Notes under the pieces: generated by a model | Seen by the model: the letters and a program-made list of their open reading frames with translations, nothing else | The model's database searches: none | What the model was told of the DNA's origin: nothing | Made by a program: the position numbers and the translations under genes | Shown: piece after piece, positions 53,364 to 62,767 of the stretch | How positions within the stretch are numbered: position 1 is the first letter of the stretch | How the letters are laid out: each line of letters opens with the position of its first letter | Source: Actinomycetota bacterium | GTDB lineage: Bacteria > Actinomycetota > Aquicultoria > UBA3085 > Oleimmundimicrobiaceae | Direction: 5' to 3' | Assembly: GCA_030017835.1 (NCBI GenBank) | Contig: JASEGU010000003.1 | Coordinates: 1 to 64,000, forward strand | Length of the DNA: 64,000 bases

Positions 53364-55082
53364 TCAATTCTTCTCCAACATCGATAGCATCACGTTCAAG
53401 GGATGGGCATTGACAACATCTTCTCTGGTCAACCAGCCTCGCTTGGCTGTGGCTACCCCGAAAAAAATATATTTGAGTTGATTTAAGTTGTGGGCATCGG
53501 TGTCTATCGCAAACCTTGCCCCAGCTTCTTTGGCCTTCTTGAGGTGCTCATCCTTTAAGTCGAGCCTTTCAGGAAGGGAGTTGAGTTCCAGGAGCGTCCC
53601 TGTCTTTGCCGCAGCTTCAAAGACCCGGTCAAGATCGAGCTGATACGGGGGCCGCTTGCCAAGAATCCTTCCGGTCGGGTGACCGATGATGTCGATGTTT
53701 GGATTCTCCATCGCTCTTATCATCCGCGCTGTTAGTTCATCCTTGGCCATAGAGAAACCGCTGTGGATTGCGGCGATCACGATATCAAACTCCTCCAAGA
53801 AGTCGGTCTCAAAATCGACATCTCCCTCGAGCTCGATGTTGAGCTCAATTCCCTTTAGGACCCTGAAGTTATCGATCTTTTCGTTGACCAGATCTATCTC
53901 CTCAAATTGTCGCTTAAGGTCATTTTTGGTAAGCCCCCTTGCCACTTTAAGCCCCTCGGCGTGATCGCTTATCGCAATGTATTCATAACCCAAATCCTTA
54001 GCTGAGGCGGCCAGCTCCTCAATCCTATTTAGCCCGTCGCTATAGTTGGAGTGGACGTGAAGATCGCCCCTTACATCACCGATTTCGATCAGCTCAGGCA
54101 GACTGCCCGATAGGGCCGCCTCTATCTCTCCCTTGTCCTCGCGCAAAGTCGGGTCCATCATCTTCATGCCGAGCACCTTGTAAATCTCTTCTTCGCGCCG
54201 GCCGCCCAAGCGCGTGCCCGTCCCTGCATCGAATATCCCGTATTCACTTATCTTATAACCCCTTCTCTTGGCAAAATCCCTCAAGCGGACGTTATGCTCC
54301 TTGGAGCCGGTGAAGTATTGCAGGGCCGAGCCGTATTCATTGGGCGAGACGACCCTTAAGTCCACCTGAAGTCCGGCTTCGGTCATGACTGAAGCCTTCG
54401 CCCTGCCCCTTTCGATGACCCTAAGCACCCCATCCATCTGGGTAAAATCATCGAATACTTCCTCGCTCATGTTGCTTGAGACGAGTATATCTATATCACC
54501 TATAGTCTCCTTCATCCGCCTTAAGCTTCCGGCCGAACTGATATCCCAGACAGAGTCGTTCTTCTTGAGGTGACCGATAACTTTTTCGGCCAGGGGGTAA
54601 GCTTCGCTTAAGAGAATCCTCTCCCGTGAGCGGCAGAAGTCCTCGATGGCGGCTATGATGGCTGTTTCGGCTTTCTTTCCCATCTTGGGCAGACTTTGAA
54701 GCCTGCCCTCTTTTGCCGCCAAATAGAGCTCTTCCACATCGGATATGGCGAGCTCATCGTAGAACAGCTTGGCCTTTTTGGGCCCGACATGCGGGATCAT
54801 CATCAGATTCATCACGCCCCGTGGGACGAGCGCAAGAAGCTCTTCATGATAGGAGAGCCTGCCAGTCAAGAGGAGCTCTTCGATCTTTTGGGCGATGCTT
54901 TTGCCTACGCCGGGTATTTTCTCTAGGCCGCCCTCTTTATAGATCTCAACCAGGTCTTGAGTGAGACCCATGATGGCCCGGGCGGCTCGGCTGTAGGCGT
55001 TGATTTTGAAGCGGGATTCGCCAAGGATCTGAAGGATTTCCGATATCTCACCCAAAACCTTGGCGACGGTCTGATTATCCAA
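53364..55082 (-). CDS. polX: PolX family DNA polymerase/3'-5' exonuclease
   Basis: PolX fills short gaps in base-excision repair. The 572-residue bacterial form has helix-hairpin-helix segments (EKIPGVGKSIAQKIEELL, PHVGPKKAKLFYDEL, LPKMGKKAE), the nucleotidyltransferase motif SAGSLRRMKETIGDIDILVS with its Asp pair, and a C-terminal PHP nuclease domain (DLHVHSNYSDG, AISDHAEGL, GHPTGRI, IDTDAHN). I use TTG 55082 because GGGAG is 5 nt upstream; an upstream TTG at 55094 lacks a ribosome site. It is 33 bp downstream of argH. Confidence 0.93.
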   Translation of the reverse strand: MDNQTVAKVLGEISEILQILGESRFKINAYSRAARAIMGLTQDLVEIYKEGGLEKIPGVGKSIAQKIEELLLTGRLSYHEELLALVPRGVMNLMMIPHVGPKKAKLFYDELAISDVEELYLAAKEGRLQSLPKMGKKAETAIIAAIEDFCRSRERILLSEAYPLAEKVIGHLKKNDSVWDISSAGSLRRMKETIGDIDILVSSNMSEEVFDDFTQMDGVLRVIERGRAKASVMTEAGLQVDLRVVSPNEYGSALQYFTGSKEHNVRLRDFAKRRGYKISEYGIFDAGTGTRLGGRREEEIYKVLGMKMMDPTLREDKGEIEAALSGSLPELIEIGDVRGDLHVHSNYSDGLNRIEELAASAKDLGYEYIAISDHAEGLKVARGLTKNDLKRQFEEIDLVNEKIDNFRVLKGIELNIELEGDVDFETDFLEEFDIVIAAIHSGFSMAKDELTARMIRAMENPNIDIIGHPTGRILGKRPPYQLDLDRVFEAAAKTGTLLELNSLPERLDLKDEHLKKAKEAGARFAIDTDAHNLNQLKYIFFGVATAKRGWLTREDVVNAHPLNVMLSMLEKN

Positions 55083-55115
55083 ATCGGCTCCCAAAGAAGT
55101 GGAGGGGCCTTACGC

Positions 55116-56507
55116 TCAAGCGAGGTAGATCTTCTCTTCTTCCAACATCTTTTGAGCTATCTCGATCTCCTTGATTACGCTAGATCTTGAGGTTCCGCCA
55201 AAGCTATCTCTCCTATCGACCGATGTCTCGACCGAGATGAGGCTCAAAACATCTTCCTCGAAGAGGGGGGAGAACTTCTTAAGCTCCTTCAGTTTGAGCT
55301 GACCCAGCGTGATCGACTTCTCTATGCAATAGGCGACCATTTCTCCGACCGTCTTATGGGAATCGCGAAACGGCAAGCCCTTATCGGTCAAATAGTCGGC
55401 GACGTCAGTCGCAGTTAAGAACCCCTTCTCGGCGGAGGCCCTCATCCTCTCCGGCTTTATCCTGATCGAGCCCAGCATGGCGGCATAGATGTTGAGACAG
55501 GCCTTTACGGTATCGGCCCCATCGAAGAGGGCCTCTTTATCCTCTTGAAGATCGCGGTTATAGGCGAGGGGGAGGGATTTCAACGTGGTTAGAAGGTTTA
55601 AGAGATCACCAAATACCCGGCCGCTCTTGCCCCGGACGAGCTCGGCCACATCGGGGTTCTTCTTCTGAGGCATAATGCTGCTCCCGGTGGTAAAGTCGTC
55701 ACCGAGCTCTATGAAGTCGAATTCGAACGATGACCAGACTATGAGCTCTTCGGAGAGGCGGCTCAAGTGAACCATGATCAAGGAGGCAGCGGCCAGAAAC
55801 TCCACGATAAAGTCACGGTCGCTCACGCTATCCAAGCTATTCTCGCTAACCTTCGAGAAGCCGAGCTCTTCTGCGACGAAATACCGGTCTATAGGAAAGA
55901 CCGTCCCGGCGAGTGCCCCCGAGCCTAGCGGCATGCTGTCGGTCCGGTAGCGGCAGTCCTTCAAGCGATCGAAATCCCTTTCAAGCATGAAGAAGTAGGC
56001 CATGAGGTGGTGAGAGAGGAGCACAGGTTGAGCATGCTGAAAGTGAGTGAGCCCAGGAATTATCACATCCAGATTGTTTAGGGCAAGTTCGATTAGAACC
56101 CTCTGGAGCTCGATTATCAAATTCATGATCGACTTCATCTCATCCTTCAGATACATCCTGACATCCAGAGCAACCTGGTCATTTCGGCTCCGTGCCGTAT
56201 GTAGTTTGCCACCGACGGTTCCTATCTTGTCTATCAGAGCGCACTCTATGGCCATATGGATATCTTCATCGGCCGGGTCGAAGTCGAAAGCATCGGCCTC
56301 TATGTCGCGATATATTTCAGAAAGACCCTCCTCTATCTCGGCTGCCTCCTTTTCGGTGATGATGTCGCACTTGGCAAGCATCTTGACGTGAGCCATGCTC
56401 CCCTTGATATCGTAGGCGTAAAGACGGCGGTCGAAATCGAGGGATGAGGTAAACTCCTCAACCAGACCGCTGGTATTCAATTTGAAGCGTCCTTGCCAAA
56501 GCTTCAT
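55116..56507 (-). CDS. argH: Argininosuccinate lyase
   Basis: ArgH splits argininosuccinate into arginine and fumarate, the last step of the pathway. The 463-residue enzyme starts KLWQGRFKLNTSGLVEEFTS, has TARSRNDQVALDVRMYL, LTHFQHAQPVLLSHHL and the catalytic loop GSSIMPQKKNPDVAELVRGK. It follows argG with no gap. Confidence 0.96.
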   Translation of the reverse strand: MKLWQGRFKLNTSGLVEEFTSSLDFDRRLYAYDIKGSMAHVKMLAKCDIITEKEAAEIEEGLSEIYRDIEADAFDFDPADEDIHMAIECALIDKIGTVGGKLHTARSRNDQVALDVRMYLKDEMKSIMNLIIELQRVLIELALNNLDVIIPGLTHFQHAQPVLLSHHLMAYFFMLERDFDRLKDCRYRTDSMPLGSGALAGTVFPIDRYFVAEELGFSKVSENSLDSVSDRDFIVEFLAAASLIMVHLSRLSEELIVWSSFEFDFIELGDDFTTGSSIMPQKKNPDVAELVRGKSGRVFGDLLNLLTTLKSLPLAYNRDLQEDKEALFDGADTVKACLNIYAAMLGSIRIKPERMRASAEKGFLTATDVADYLTDKGLPFRDSHKTVGEMVAYCIEKSITLGQLKLKELKKFSPLFEEDVLSLISVETSVDRRDSFGGTSRSSVIKEIEIAQKMLEEEKIYLA

Positions 56508-57710
56508 CTACCAGGCTCCCCCTCTCCTCTTTGAGGCCCAAACTTTTATTGGTAGGCCAAAGAGCTCTATGAAACCCTTGGCAGAGTCATGAGAAAAGGC
56601 ATCGTCAGCATCGTAGGTGGCAAGCTTGTGTTCATAGAGCGACTCGTTGGACTTGCGTCCCACAACGATGGCTGAGCCCTTGTATAGTTTCATTTTGACC
56701 TCTCCCGAAACGCTCTTCTGACTCTCTTCGATGAAAACGGCCAAGGCCTCTCTAAGTGGCGAAAACCAGAGACCGTAATATATCAGCTCGGCATATTTCA
56801 ATTCCAATTGACTCTTAAAATGGGTGAGGTCCCTTTCTAGAGTAAGGGCCTCAACCTCTCGGTGAGCCTGGGTTAATATGACGGCCGCTGGAGACTCGTA
56901 TATCTCGCGCGATTTTATGCCAACCAGCCTGTTCTCTACCATGTCTATCCGGCCTACGCCGTGACCGCCTCCGATCCGGTTCAAGTCCACGATGAGATCA
57001 ACGAGATTCATCCCTTGACCATTTAAACCGACTGGAACCCCTTCTTCGAATTGGATCGAAAGATACTCCGGGCTTTCCGGAGCCTCAAGAGGTGATTTGG
57101 TCCAGCCGAAGGCATCCTCGGGTGGCTCGATGGCGGGATCCTCCAAGACTCCGCATTCACAGCTTCGGCCCCAGAGATTTTCGTCTATGCTGTAGGGTGA
57201 GGATTTGGTCGTTGGAACCGGGATATCCCTCTCTGCGGCATAATTCATGGCCTCATCCCTTGTCATGCTCCACTCCCTTATCGGGGCGATGACTTTGAGC
57301 CTGGGATCCAAGGCGGCGATCGCGACTTCGAACCTTACCTGATCATTCCCCTTGCCGGTGCTGCCATGAGCTATGTGGCCACAGCGGCTCTTATTTGCCA
57401 CTTCTACCAGATGTTTAGCTATCAAGGGGCGGGCAAGTGAGGTCGCAAGCGGGTACTTGCCCTCATAAGTGGCATTTGCCTTTAAAGCCTGCGCGATAAA
57501 ATCATTGGCAAACTCTTCCCTCGCATCGACCACGTGTGATTCGACCGCTCCAATCTTTAGGGCCTTCTTTCTAATCTCTTCCAAATCACCAGGTTGTCCT
57601 ACGTCTATGGCCAGAGCGACGACTTCAAGATCGTATTTATCCTTAAGCCAGGCTATGGCGACCGAGGTATCCAGACCGCCCGAATAAGCGAGAACGACTC
57701 TCTCCTTCAA
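56508..57710 (-). CDS. argG: Argininosuccinate synthase
   Basis: ArgG joins citrulline and aspartate with ATP. The 400-residue enzyme has the PP-loop [49 protein letters not shown] and [23 protein letters not shown] 57710 follows GGAGG by 5 nt. The ArgG/ArgH pair ends the arginine operon. Confidence 0.96.
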   Translation of the reverse strand: MKERVVLAYSGGLDTSVAIAWLKDKYDLEVVALAIDVGQPGDLEEIRKKALKIGAVESHVVDAREEFANDFIAQALKANATYEGKYPLATSLARPLIAKHLVEVANKSRCGHIAHGSTGKGNDQVRFEVAIAALDPRLKVIAPIREWSMTRDEAMNYAAERDIPVPTTKSSPYSIDENLWGRSCECGVLEDPAIEPPEDAFGWTKSPLEAPESPEYLSIQFEEGVPVGLNGQGMNLVDLIVDLNRIGGGHGVGRIDMVENRLVGIKSREIYESPAAVILTQAHREVEALTLERDLTHFKSQLELKYAELIYYGLWFSPLREALAVFIEESQKSVSGEVKMKLYKGSAIVVGRKSNESLYEHKLATYDADDAFSHDSAKGFIELFGLPIKVWASKRRGGAW

Positions 57711-57730
57711 CTACTCCTCCTTGAAGTCTA

Positions 57731-58159
57731 TTATTTAGAAATCAGGCCAGCTATTCTGACCTCAATACTCTTGGCGGTATCGGCGGTCGGGGTGACGAGA
57801 AGGATGGTATCGTCTCCGGCCACGCTGCCCAGGACCTCCCGCCAACCGAGCCTATCGAACGTGGCGGCCACGCCCGAGGCAGCCCCCTCGCTGCACTTTA
57901 CCAGAACTATATTGCAAGCCGAAATGACCTCGGTGACGAATTCGTTTGCCAGTCTGGCAAACTGGAGCTCACCCTCATAGGTATAATAGCTTTCATCCGT
58001 CTTGACCAGCTTCAGATCAACGATATCTCGGCTCAAAGTTGCTTGGGTGGCTCCGATCCCTCTCTCCTTAAGTCTCTGGATCATCTCTTCTTGCGTCTTT
58101 ATCTTGTATTCATCGGTCAAGGACCTGATTGCCGCCTGCCTCAGTTCCTTCTCCTTCAT
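57731..58159 (-). CDS. argR: Arginine repressor
   Basis: ArgR is a hexameric DNA-binding protein that represses arginine synthesis when arginine binds. The 142-residue protein has an N-terminal winged helix (AIRSLTDEYKIKTQEEMIQR, GIGATQATLSRDIVDLKL) and the C-terminal oligomerisation and arginine-binding domain (SACNIVLVKCSEGAASGVAA, VAGDDTILLVTP). It overlaps the argF stop by 4 nt. A one-mismatch ARG box lies over the argC promoter at 63871-63884. Confidence 0.95.
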   Translation of the reverse strand: MKEKELRQAAIRSLTDEYKIKTQEEMIQRLKERGIGATQATLSRDIVDLKLVKTDESYYTYEGELQFARLANEFVTEVISACNIVLVKCSEGAASGVAATFDRLGWREVLGSVAGDDTILLVTPTADTAKSIEVRIAGLISK

Positions 58160-59097
58160 TTCTCATCCCCGATGAGTAGACTCAAAAGGGCCTTTTGGAC
58201 ATGAAGCCTATTTTCGGCCTGATCGAAGACGACCGAATGGGGGCCGTCCAAGACCGCGGCCTCAATCTCCTCGCCGCGGTGAGCGGGCAGGCAGTGCATC
58301 ACAAGCGCATCTTTTTTGGCCGAGGCCAAGAGCGCCTCATTTATTTGATATGGGGCAAAAGCCCTCTTTCGCTTGATGGCCTCATCCTCTTGACCCATGC
58401 TCGTCCAGACATCTGTATATAAGACATCGGCCATCATGGCGGCCACCTTGGGATCGTTGAGCACCCTGATCTCTTGCTTAAAGTTCCTGGCCAACCCCTT
58501 GGCCACCTTTACCACCTCAATGCTTGGCTCAAAACCTTTAGGGGTCGCGACCCAGACGTCCACTCCAACCATGGCACCGCCGAGAAGAAGGGAGTGACAG
58601 ACGTTGTTTCCATCTCCGATATAGGCAAGCTTGATTCCGGCCAGATGATCCCTCTTTTCGAGTATGGTCAAGAGATCGGCCAGAGCTTGGCAAGGGTGAT
58701 ACTCGTCGGTCAGAGCATTTACGACTGGCACGTCGGAGGTGGAGGCCAATCTTTCCAAAGAGTCTTGGCTGAAGGTGCGCATGACGATGGCATCAACATA
58801 CCTGGAGAGGACCCGGCCGGTATCTTCGATGCTTTCGCCCCTCTTGAGCTGAAGATCGTTTGTGTTTAAGACCAAAGGATGACCGCCGAGCTGGGCAACT
58901 CCGGCCTCAAAGGAGACGCGGGTCCTAGTCGATGGCTTTTCGAAGATGAGGGCGACCGTCTTGCCTTCCAAAAGACGAGGCAACCTCCTTGCCCAATGAA
59001 GCTTCTTAAATTCACTCCCCTTGGCCAAAATCTTATATATCTGATCCTGGGTAAATTCGGCAAGGCATAAGCAATCCTTACCTTTGAGCCTTGTCAA
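58156..59097 (-). CDS. argF: Ornithine carbamoyltransferase
   Basis: ArgF makes citrulline from ornithine and carbamoyl phosphate. The 313-residue enzyme has the carbamoyl-phosphate motif STRTR in EKPSTRTRVSFEAG, the RTFSQ region and the ornithine-binding VMHCLPAHRGEEI. The start is TTG 59097 after GAGGAG, overlapping the argD stop by 4 nt. Confidence 0.95.
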   Translation of the reverse strand: MTRLKGKDCLCLAEFTQDQIYKILAKGSEFKKLHWARRLPRLLEGKTVALIFEKPSTRTRVSFEAGVAQLGGHPLVLNTNDLQLKRGESIEDTGRVLSRYVDAIVMRTFSQDSLERLASTSDVPVVNALTDEYHPCQALADLLTILEKRDHLAGIKLAYIGDGNNVCHSLLLGGAMVGVDVWVATPKGFEPSIEVVKVAKGLARNFKQEIRVLNDPKVAAMMADVLYTDVWTSMGQEDEAIKRKRAFAPYQINEALLASAKKDALVMHCLPAHRGEEIEAAVLDGPHSVVFDQAENRLHVQKALLSLLIGDEK

Positions 59098-60311
59098 ATC
59101 ATCTCCTCTTTTCCGCTTCTGCTCATGATTACATCCTCGAAGATATCCATCGCTAGGTCGATCTCCTTCTCCCCGATCGAAAGCGGGGGTAAAAAGCGGA
59201 TTATCCTATCGCCTATGGCGTTTATTATTAGACCCTTGCTAAGGGCGCTCTTTACGGCTGCTTTTGCCCCCGGGCTGGCCAGCTCTATTCCGATCATGAG
59301 CCCCGTCCCTCTGATCTCGGTTATGCCAGAGCTCTTTGGCATCGCCTCGAGTCTCTTCATTATCTTAACTGACATATTCTTGCAATTTGTCAGTAAATCC
59401 TCTTTATCGATCACTTCAAGAACGGCCAAAGCGGCAGCGCAGACGAGAAGATTTCCACCAAATGTGGAGCCATGATCCCCTGGGCTAAAGGCCCGAGAGA
59501 ACTCGTCTTTGGCGAGGAGGGCCCCTATCGGAAGGCCACCTCCAAGACCCTTGGCCAGGGTCATTATATCCGGCTCTATGCCGTAGAACTCATAGGCAAA
59601 CATCTCGCCCGTGCGGCCGATTCCGGTCTGGACCTCATCGAAGATCAGAATCAGCCCCGATTCGTCGCAGAGTCTGCGGATCGCCTTCAAATAATCCTTA
59701 TCACATGGATAGACGCCACCCTCGCCCTGGATCGGCTCCAACATTATCGCACAAGTCTTTTCGCTTATCGTTGAGCGCAGGGTCTCGATCTCGTTTAGGG
59801 GAATGTGCTTGAAGCCGACCGGCATCGGTTCAAACGGTCTCTGTTTATCGGGCTGGCCGGTTGCGGCCAGCATCTTCATAGTCCGGCCGTGAAACGATCT
59901 AAGGGCAGTTATTATCTCATAGCATCCTTCGCCCTTCTTGGCCTTTGAGTATTTGCGGGCGAGTTTAACCGCTCCCTCATTGGCCTCGGCCCCACTATTG
60001 GCAAAGAAGACCTTGTCAGCGAAGGATAGGCCGACAATCTTTTTTGCAAGCTCTATCTGGGGAGACGTATAGAAGAGATTTGAGGTGTGGATGAGTTTTT
60101 CGGCCTGAGCTTTGATCGCCGAGACGACTTTGGGATGGGAGTGTCCGACGCTGCTGACCCCTAGACCGCTCAAGAAATCGATATAACGCTTGCCCTCGAC
60201 ATCAAAGAGATAGGAGCCCTCCCCCCTCTCAAAGAGGATGGGGAGACGGGCATAGGTGTTCATATGAAATTCTTCTTCTTGCAAGAGGTAATCCTGAAAC
60301 AACAAAATCAC
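59094..60311 (-). CDS. argD: Acetylornithine aminotransferase
   Basis: ArgD transaminates N-acetylglutamate semialdehyde. The 405-residue PLP enzyme has NTYARLPILFERGEGSYL, FFANSGAEANEGAVKLAR, LIFDEVQTGIGRTGEMFA, the lysine of TLAKGLGGGLPIGA and the C-terminal GLMIGIEL. The first codon is GTG 60311 overlapping the argB stop; later starts (ATG 60263) would drop the helix before NTYARLP. Confidence 0.95.
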   Translation of the reverse strand: MILLFQDYLLQEEEFHMNTYARLPILFERGEGSYLFDVEGKRYIDFLSGLGVSSVGHSHPKVVSAIKAQAEKLIHTSNLFYTSPQIELAKKIVGLSFADKVFFANSGAEANEGAVKLARKYSKAKKGEGCYEIITALRSFHGRTMKMLAATGQPDKQRPFEPMPVGFKHIPLNEIETLRSTISEKTCAIMLEPIQGEGGVYPCDKDYLKAIRRLCDESGLILIFDEVQTGIGRTGEMFAYEFYGIEPDIMTLAKGLGGGLPIGALLAKDEFSRAFSPGDHGSTFGGNLLVCAAALAVLEVIDKEDLLTNCKNMSVKIMKRLEAMPKSSGITEIRGTGLMIGIELASPGAKAAVKSALSKGLIINAIGDRIIRFLPPLSIGEKEIDLAMDIFEDVIMSRSGKEEMI

Positions 60312-61180
60312 CCGCCCGTTATCATAGTCCCAATCCCCTCGTCAGTGAAGATCTCCAGGAGCAAGGAGTGGGGGGTGGTCCCGTTTAAGATATGCGCCCT
60401 ATTTACGCCATCATCGAGAGCTTTCGCGCAAGCCTTTAGTTTGGGCAGCATCCCTTCGCCTAAACCGCCCTTCTCGATCATGGCCTTCGATTCGTTGAGC
60501 GTAAGCTCCGATATGAGTGAAGCCTTGTCGCTAAAATCAGCATATAGTCCGTCAACATCGGTTAAGAATATTATCTTATCGGCCGAAAGGGCTGAGGCTA
60601 TCTCGGCCGCAACGAAGTCGGCATTTATGTTGTAACTCTCGCCGTCCCGGCCGACTCCGACCGAGGCGATGACCGGGGTGAACCCGTCGTCGATCAGATC
60701 TACCAAGATGTCCGAGTTTATCTTCTCCACCTCGCCCACAAAGCCGAGATCGACCCCCTCTATCATCATCTTTTTGGCCAGTATCAGCCCGCCATCATCA
60801 CCGCTGATTCCGACGGCCAGTCGCCCGTGCCGGTTGATCAACTTTACTATTTCCTTGTTTGTTTTGCCGACCAAGACCATCTTGACCAGTTCCATCGTCT
60901 CCTTGTCGGTCACTCTAAGGCCGCCGACGAACTTGACATCTTTGTTCATCTTCTTCATGACCTCAGTTATATCTGGTCCGCCGCCGTGGATGATGACCGG
61001 ATTGATCCCGACGTACTTCATGAGGACGATATCTGTTGCGACCGACTTCTTGAGATTCTCATCAACCATGGCGCCTCCGCCGTATTTGATGACGACAGTC
61101 TTGCCATAGTAGTCTTTGATATAGGGAAGGGCATGGACCAGAACCTCGGCCCTAAGTGCATTGTTCATATTCATAACCAA
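60308..61180 (-). CDS. argB: Acetylglutamate kinase
   Basis: ArgB phosphorylates N-acetylglutamate, the usual feedback point of the cyclic pathway. The 290-residue amino-acid kinase has VVIKYGGGAMVDENLKKSVA, IHGGGPDITEVMKKM and the DVDGLYADFSDKASLI loop. I take TTG 61180, preceded at 5 nt by AGGAG, rather than the longer open frame that overlaps the membrane-protein gene. Confidence 0.94.
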   Translation of the reverse strand: MVMNMNNALRAEVLVHALPYIKDYYGKTVVIKYGGGAMVDENLKKSVATDIVLMKYVGINPVIIHGGGPDITEVMKKMNKDVKFVGGLRVTDKETMELVKMVLVGKTNKEIVKLINRHGRLAVGISGDDGGLILAKKMMIEGVDLGFVGEVEKINSDILVDLIDDGFTPVIASVGVGRDGESYNINADFVAAEIASALSADKIIFLTDVDGLYADFSDKASLISELTLNESKAMIEKGGLGEGMLPKLKACAKALDDGVNRAHILNGTTPHSLLLEIFTDEGIGTMITGG

Positions 61181-61188
61181 AGATTCTC

Positions 61189-61491
61189 CTATCCTCTGTA
61201 TAGAACCCACGGCAAAAGAATGAGGGTCAGAGCCGCAAATATTATCGATAGCGCTACCATGACTATGAGGGAAGCGCCAGCCCCTTTAAAGAAGAAGACG
61301 TAGCCGAAGGGAAGCGAGATGGCGCTCCACAGGGCATCCTCGGCCCCTCTCATCAAGATAAAAATGAAATAAGTGCCGTAGAGGGCAGATGAAACCATGA
61401 GCACTAAGCCAGGCCCGCTCAAAGAATATATGGTCCATGTCAGCCAGCCGATCGAGATTGTGAGCAATGTTACCGATGTTCCCTTCTTCAT
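61189..61491 (-). CDS. Small membrane protein inside the arginine operon
   Basis: I do not recognise a family. The 100-residue product has three hydrophobic segments (about 6-28, 31-52, 70-95), a GYVFFFKGAGAS turn and a short basic N-terminus, MKKGTS. AAAGGTGAT precedes ATG 61491 at good spacing. The frame also remains open to 61518 directly after argJ. It sits between argJ and argB, so it should be repressed with them. An arginine- or intermediate-transport role is possible but not shown by the sequence. Confidence 0.65.
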   Translation of the reverse strand: MKKGTSVTLLTISIGWLTWTIYSLSGPGLVLMVSSALYGTYFIFILMRGAEDALWSAISLPFGYVFFFKGAGASLIVMVALSIIFAALTLILLPWVLYRG

Positions 61492-61518
61492 GCAATCACC
61501 TTTCCAAGCGTCCGTCAC

Positions 61519-62736
61519 TTAAGTCCGGTAGTCGGCGTTGATCTTGATGTAGTCGTAGGAGAGATCGCATGTCCAGACGACCGCCCTTCCCTCTCCAAGA
61601 TTCAGATCGATGAAGAGCTTGATTTCATCCTGTTTCAAATCTTCCGACACCTTATCTTCATCGAAGCCGCTTCCTTTCCCAGCCGATACGATGACGGTAT
61701 CCATCAGCTTCACATCGACCCTTTCTTTATTGAGAGCTGCTCCTGAGTGGCCGACGGCCGAGAGTATCCGGCCCCAATTGGCATCCTCTCCAAAGAAGGC
61801 CGTTTTGACCAGTAGCGAATTGGCCACCGCCATGGCCGCAAGTTTGGCCTCATCATCGCTTCTGGCATGAGCGACCTCGATCTCTATGAATTTGGTTATC
61901 CCCTCGCCATCTTTGACTACGAGCTTGGCCAGCGTCTGGGCTACGTATCTTAGGGCTTCTAAAAAGACCGGGTAGTCAGGATCGCTCGAGATTAGCTTGT
62001 CATTATTTGCCAAACCGTTTGCCATCGCCAGAACCATATCGTTGGTGCTGCACTCGCCATCGACGGTTATCATGTTGAAGGAGGTCTCGACCACCTCAGT
62101 CAAGGCCTCTTTCAAGCAGGTCCGGCAGATATCGATATCTGTGGTAATGAAGGCGAGCATGGTTGCCATGTTGGGGGCGATCATTCCGGAACCCTTGGCC
62201 ATGCCCCCAATTCTGACCTCTCTCCCCCCAAAGGGTAAGCTTATGGCCATCTCTTTCTGATAGGTATCGGTTGTCATTATCGCCTCTGCCGAAGCGGCGT
62301 TGCCCCCCTTTTTTAGCTCGCCCGCCCCTTCCCTAATCCCCTCGAAGATCTTGTTTGTGGGCAGGGGCACCCCGATTATGCCGGTCGAAGCGACGATGAC
62401 GTCTTTGGCCTCGACCTTAAGCGCCTCGGCTGCTACTTCAGCCATCATCTTAGCATCGCGCCTGCCCGCTTCACCGGTGCAAGCATTAGCATTTCCGCTG
62501 TTTATAACCGCAGCAGAGGCAAGCCCGTCTGCTATATTCATCCGGCTCATCTCGACCGGGGCGGCCGCCATCTTGTTTGTTGTAAATACGGCGGCCGCCT
62601 TGGCCTTCTTCTTGGAGACTATCAGGGCCAAATCCTTCTTGCCGCTCGCCTTGATGCCACAGGCCACCCCGGCCGCCAGAAAACCTAAGGGGGCCGCAAC
62701 CCCGCCTTCAATCATTTTATATAGCTCATCTTCCAA
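61519..62736 (-). CDS. argJ: Ornithine acetyltransferase (ArgJ)
   Basis: ArgJ moves the acetyl group from N-acetylornithine to glutamate, allowing the cyclic pathway; bifunctional forms also use acetyl-CoA. The 405-residue proenzyme has the autocleavage site PNMATMLAF with the new N-terminal nucleophile Thr192, NSGNANACTGEAGR, and VKDGEGITKFIEI. TTG 62736 follows GGGAGG by 6 nt. Its presence means no argE is needed, and none is seen here. Confidence 0.95.
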   Translation of the reverse strand: MEDELYKMIEGGVAAPLGFLAAGVACGIKASGKKDLALIVSKKKAKAAAVFTTNKMAAAPVEMSRMNIADGLASAAVINSGNANACTGEAGRRDAKMMAEVAAEALKVEAKDVIVASTGIIGVPLPTNKIFEGIREGAGELKKGGNAASAEAIMTTDTYQKEMAISLPFGGREVRIGGMAKGSGMIAPNMATMLAFITTDIDICRTCLKEALTEVVETSFNMITVDGECSTNDMVLAMANGLANNDKLISSDPDYPVFLEALRYVAQTLAKLVVKDGEGITKFIEIEVAHARSDDEAKLAAMAVANSLLVKTAFFGEDANWGRILSAVGHSGAALNKERVDVKLMDTVIVSAGKGSGFDEDKVSEDLKQDEIKLFIDLNLGEGRAVVWTCDLSYDYIKINADYRT

Positions 62737-62767
62737 TTTAAGCCTCCCAGATGGATGTTCTTCTCCT

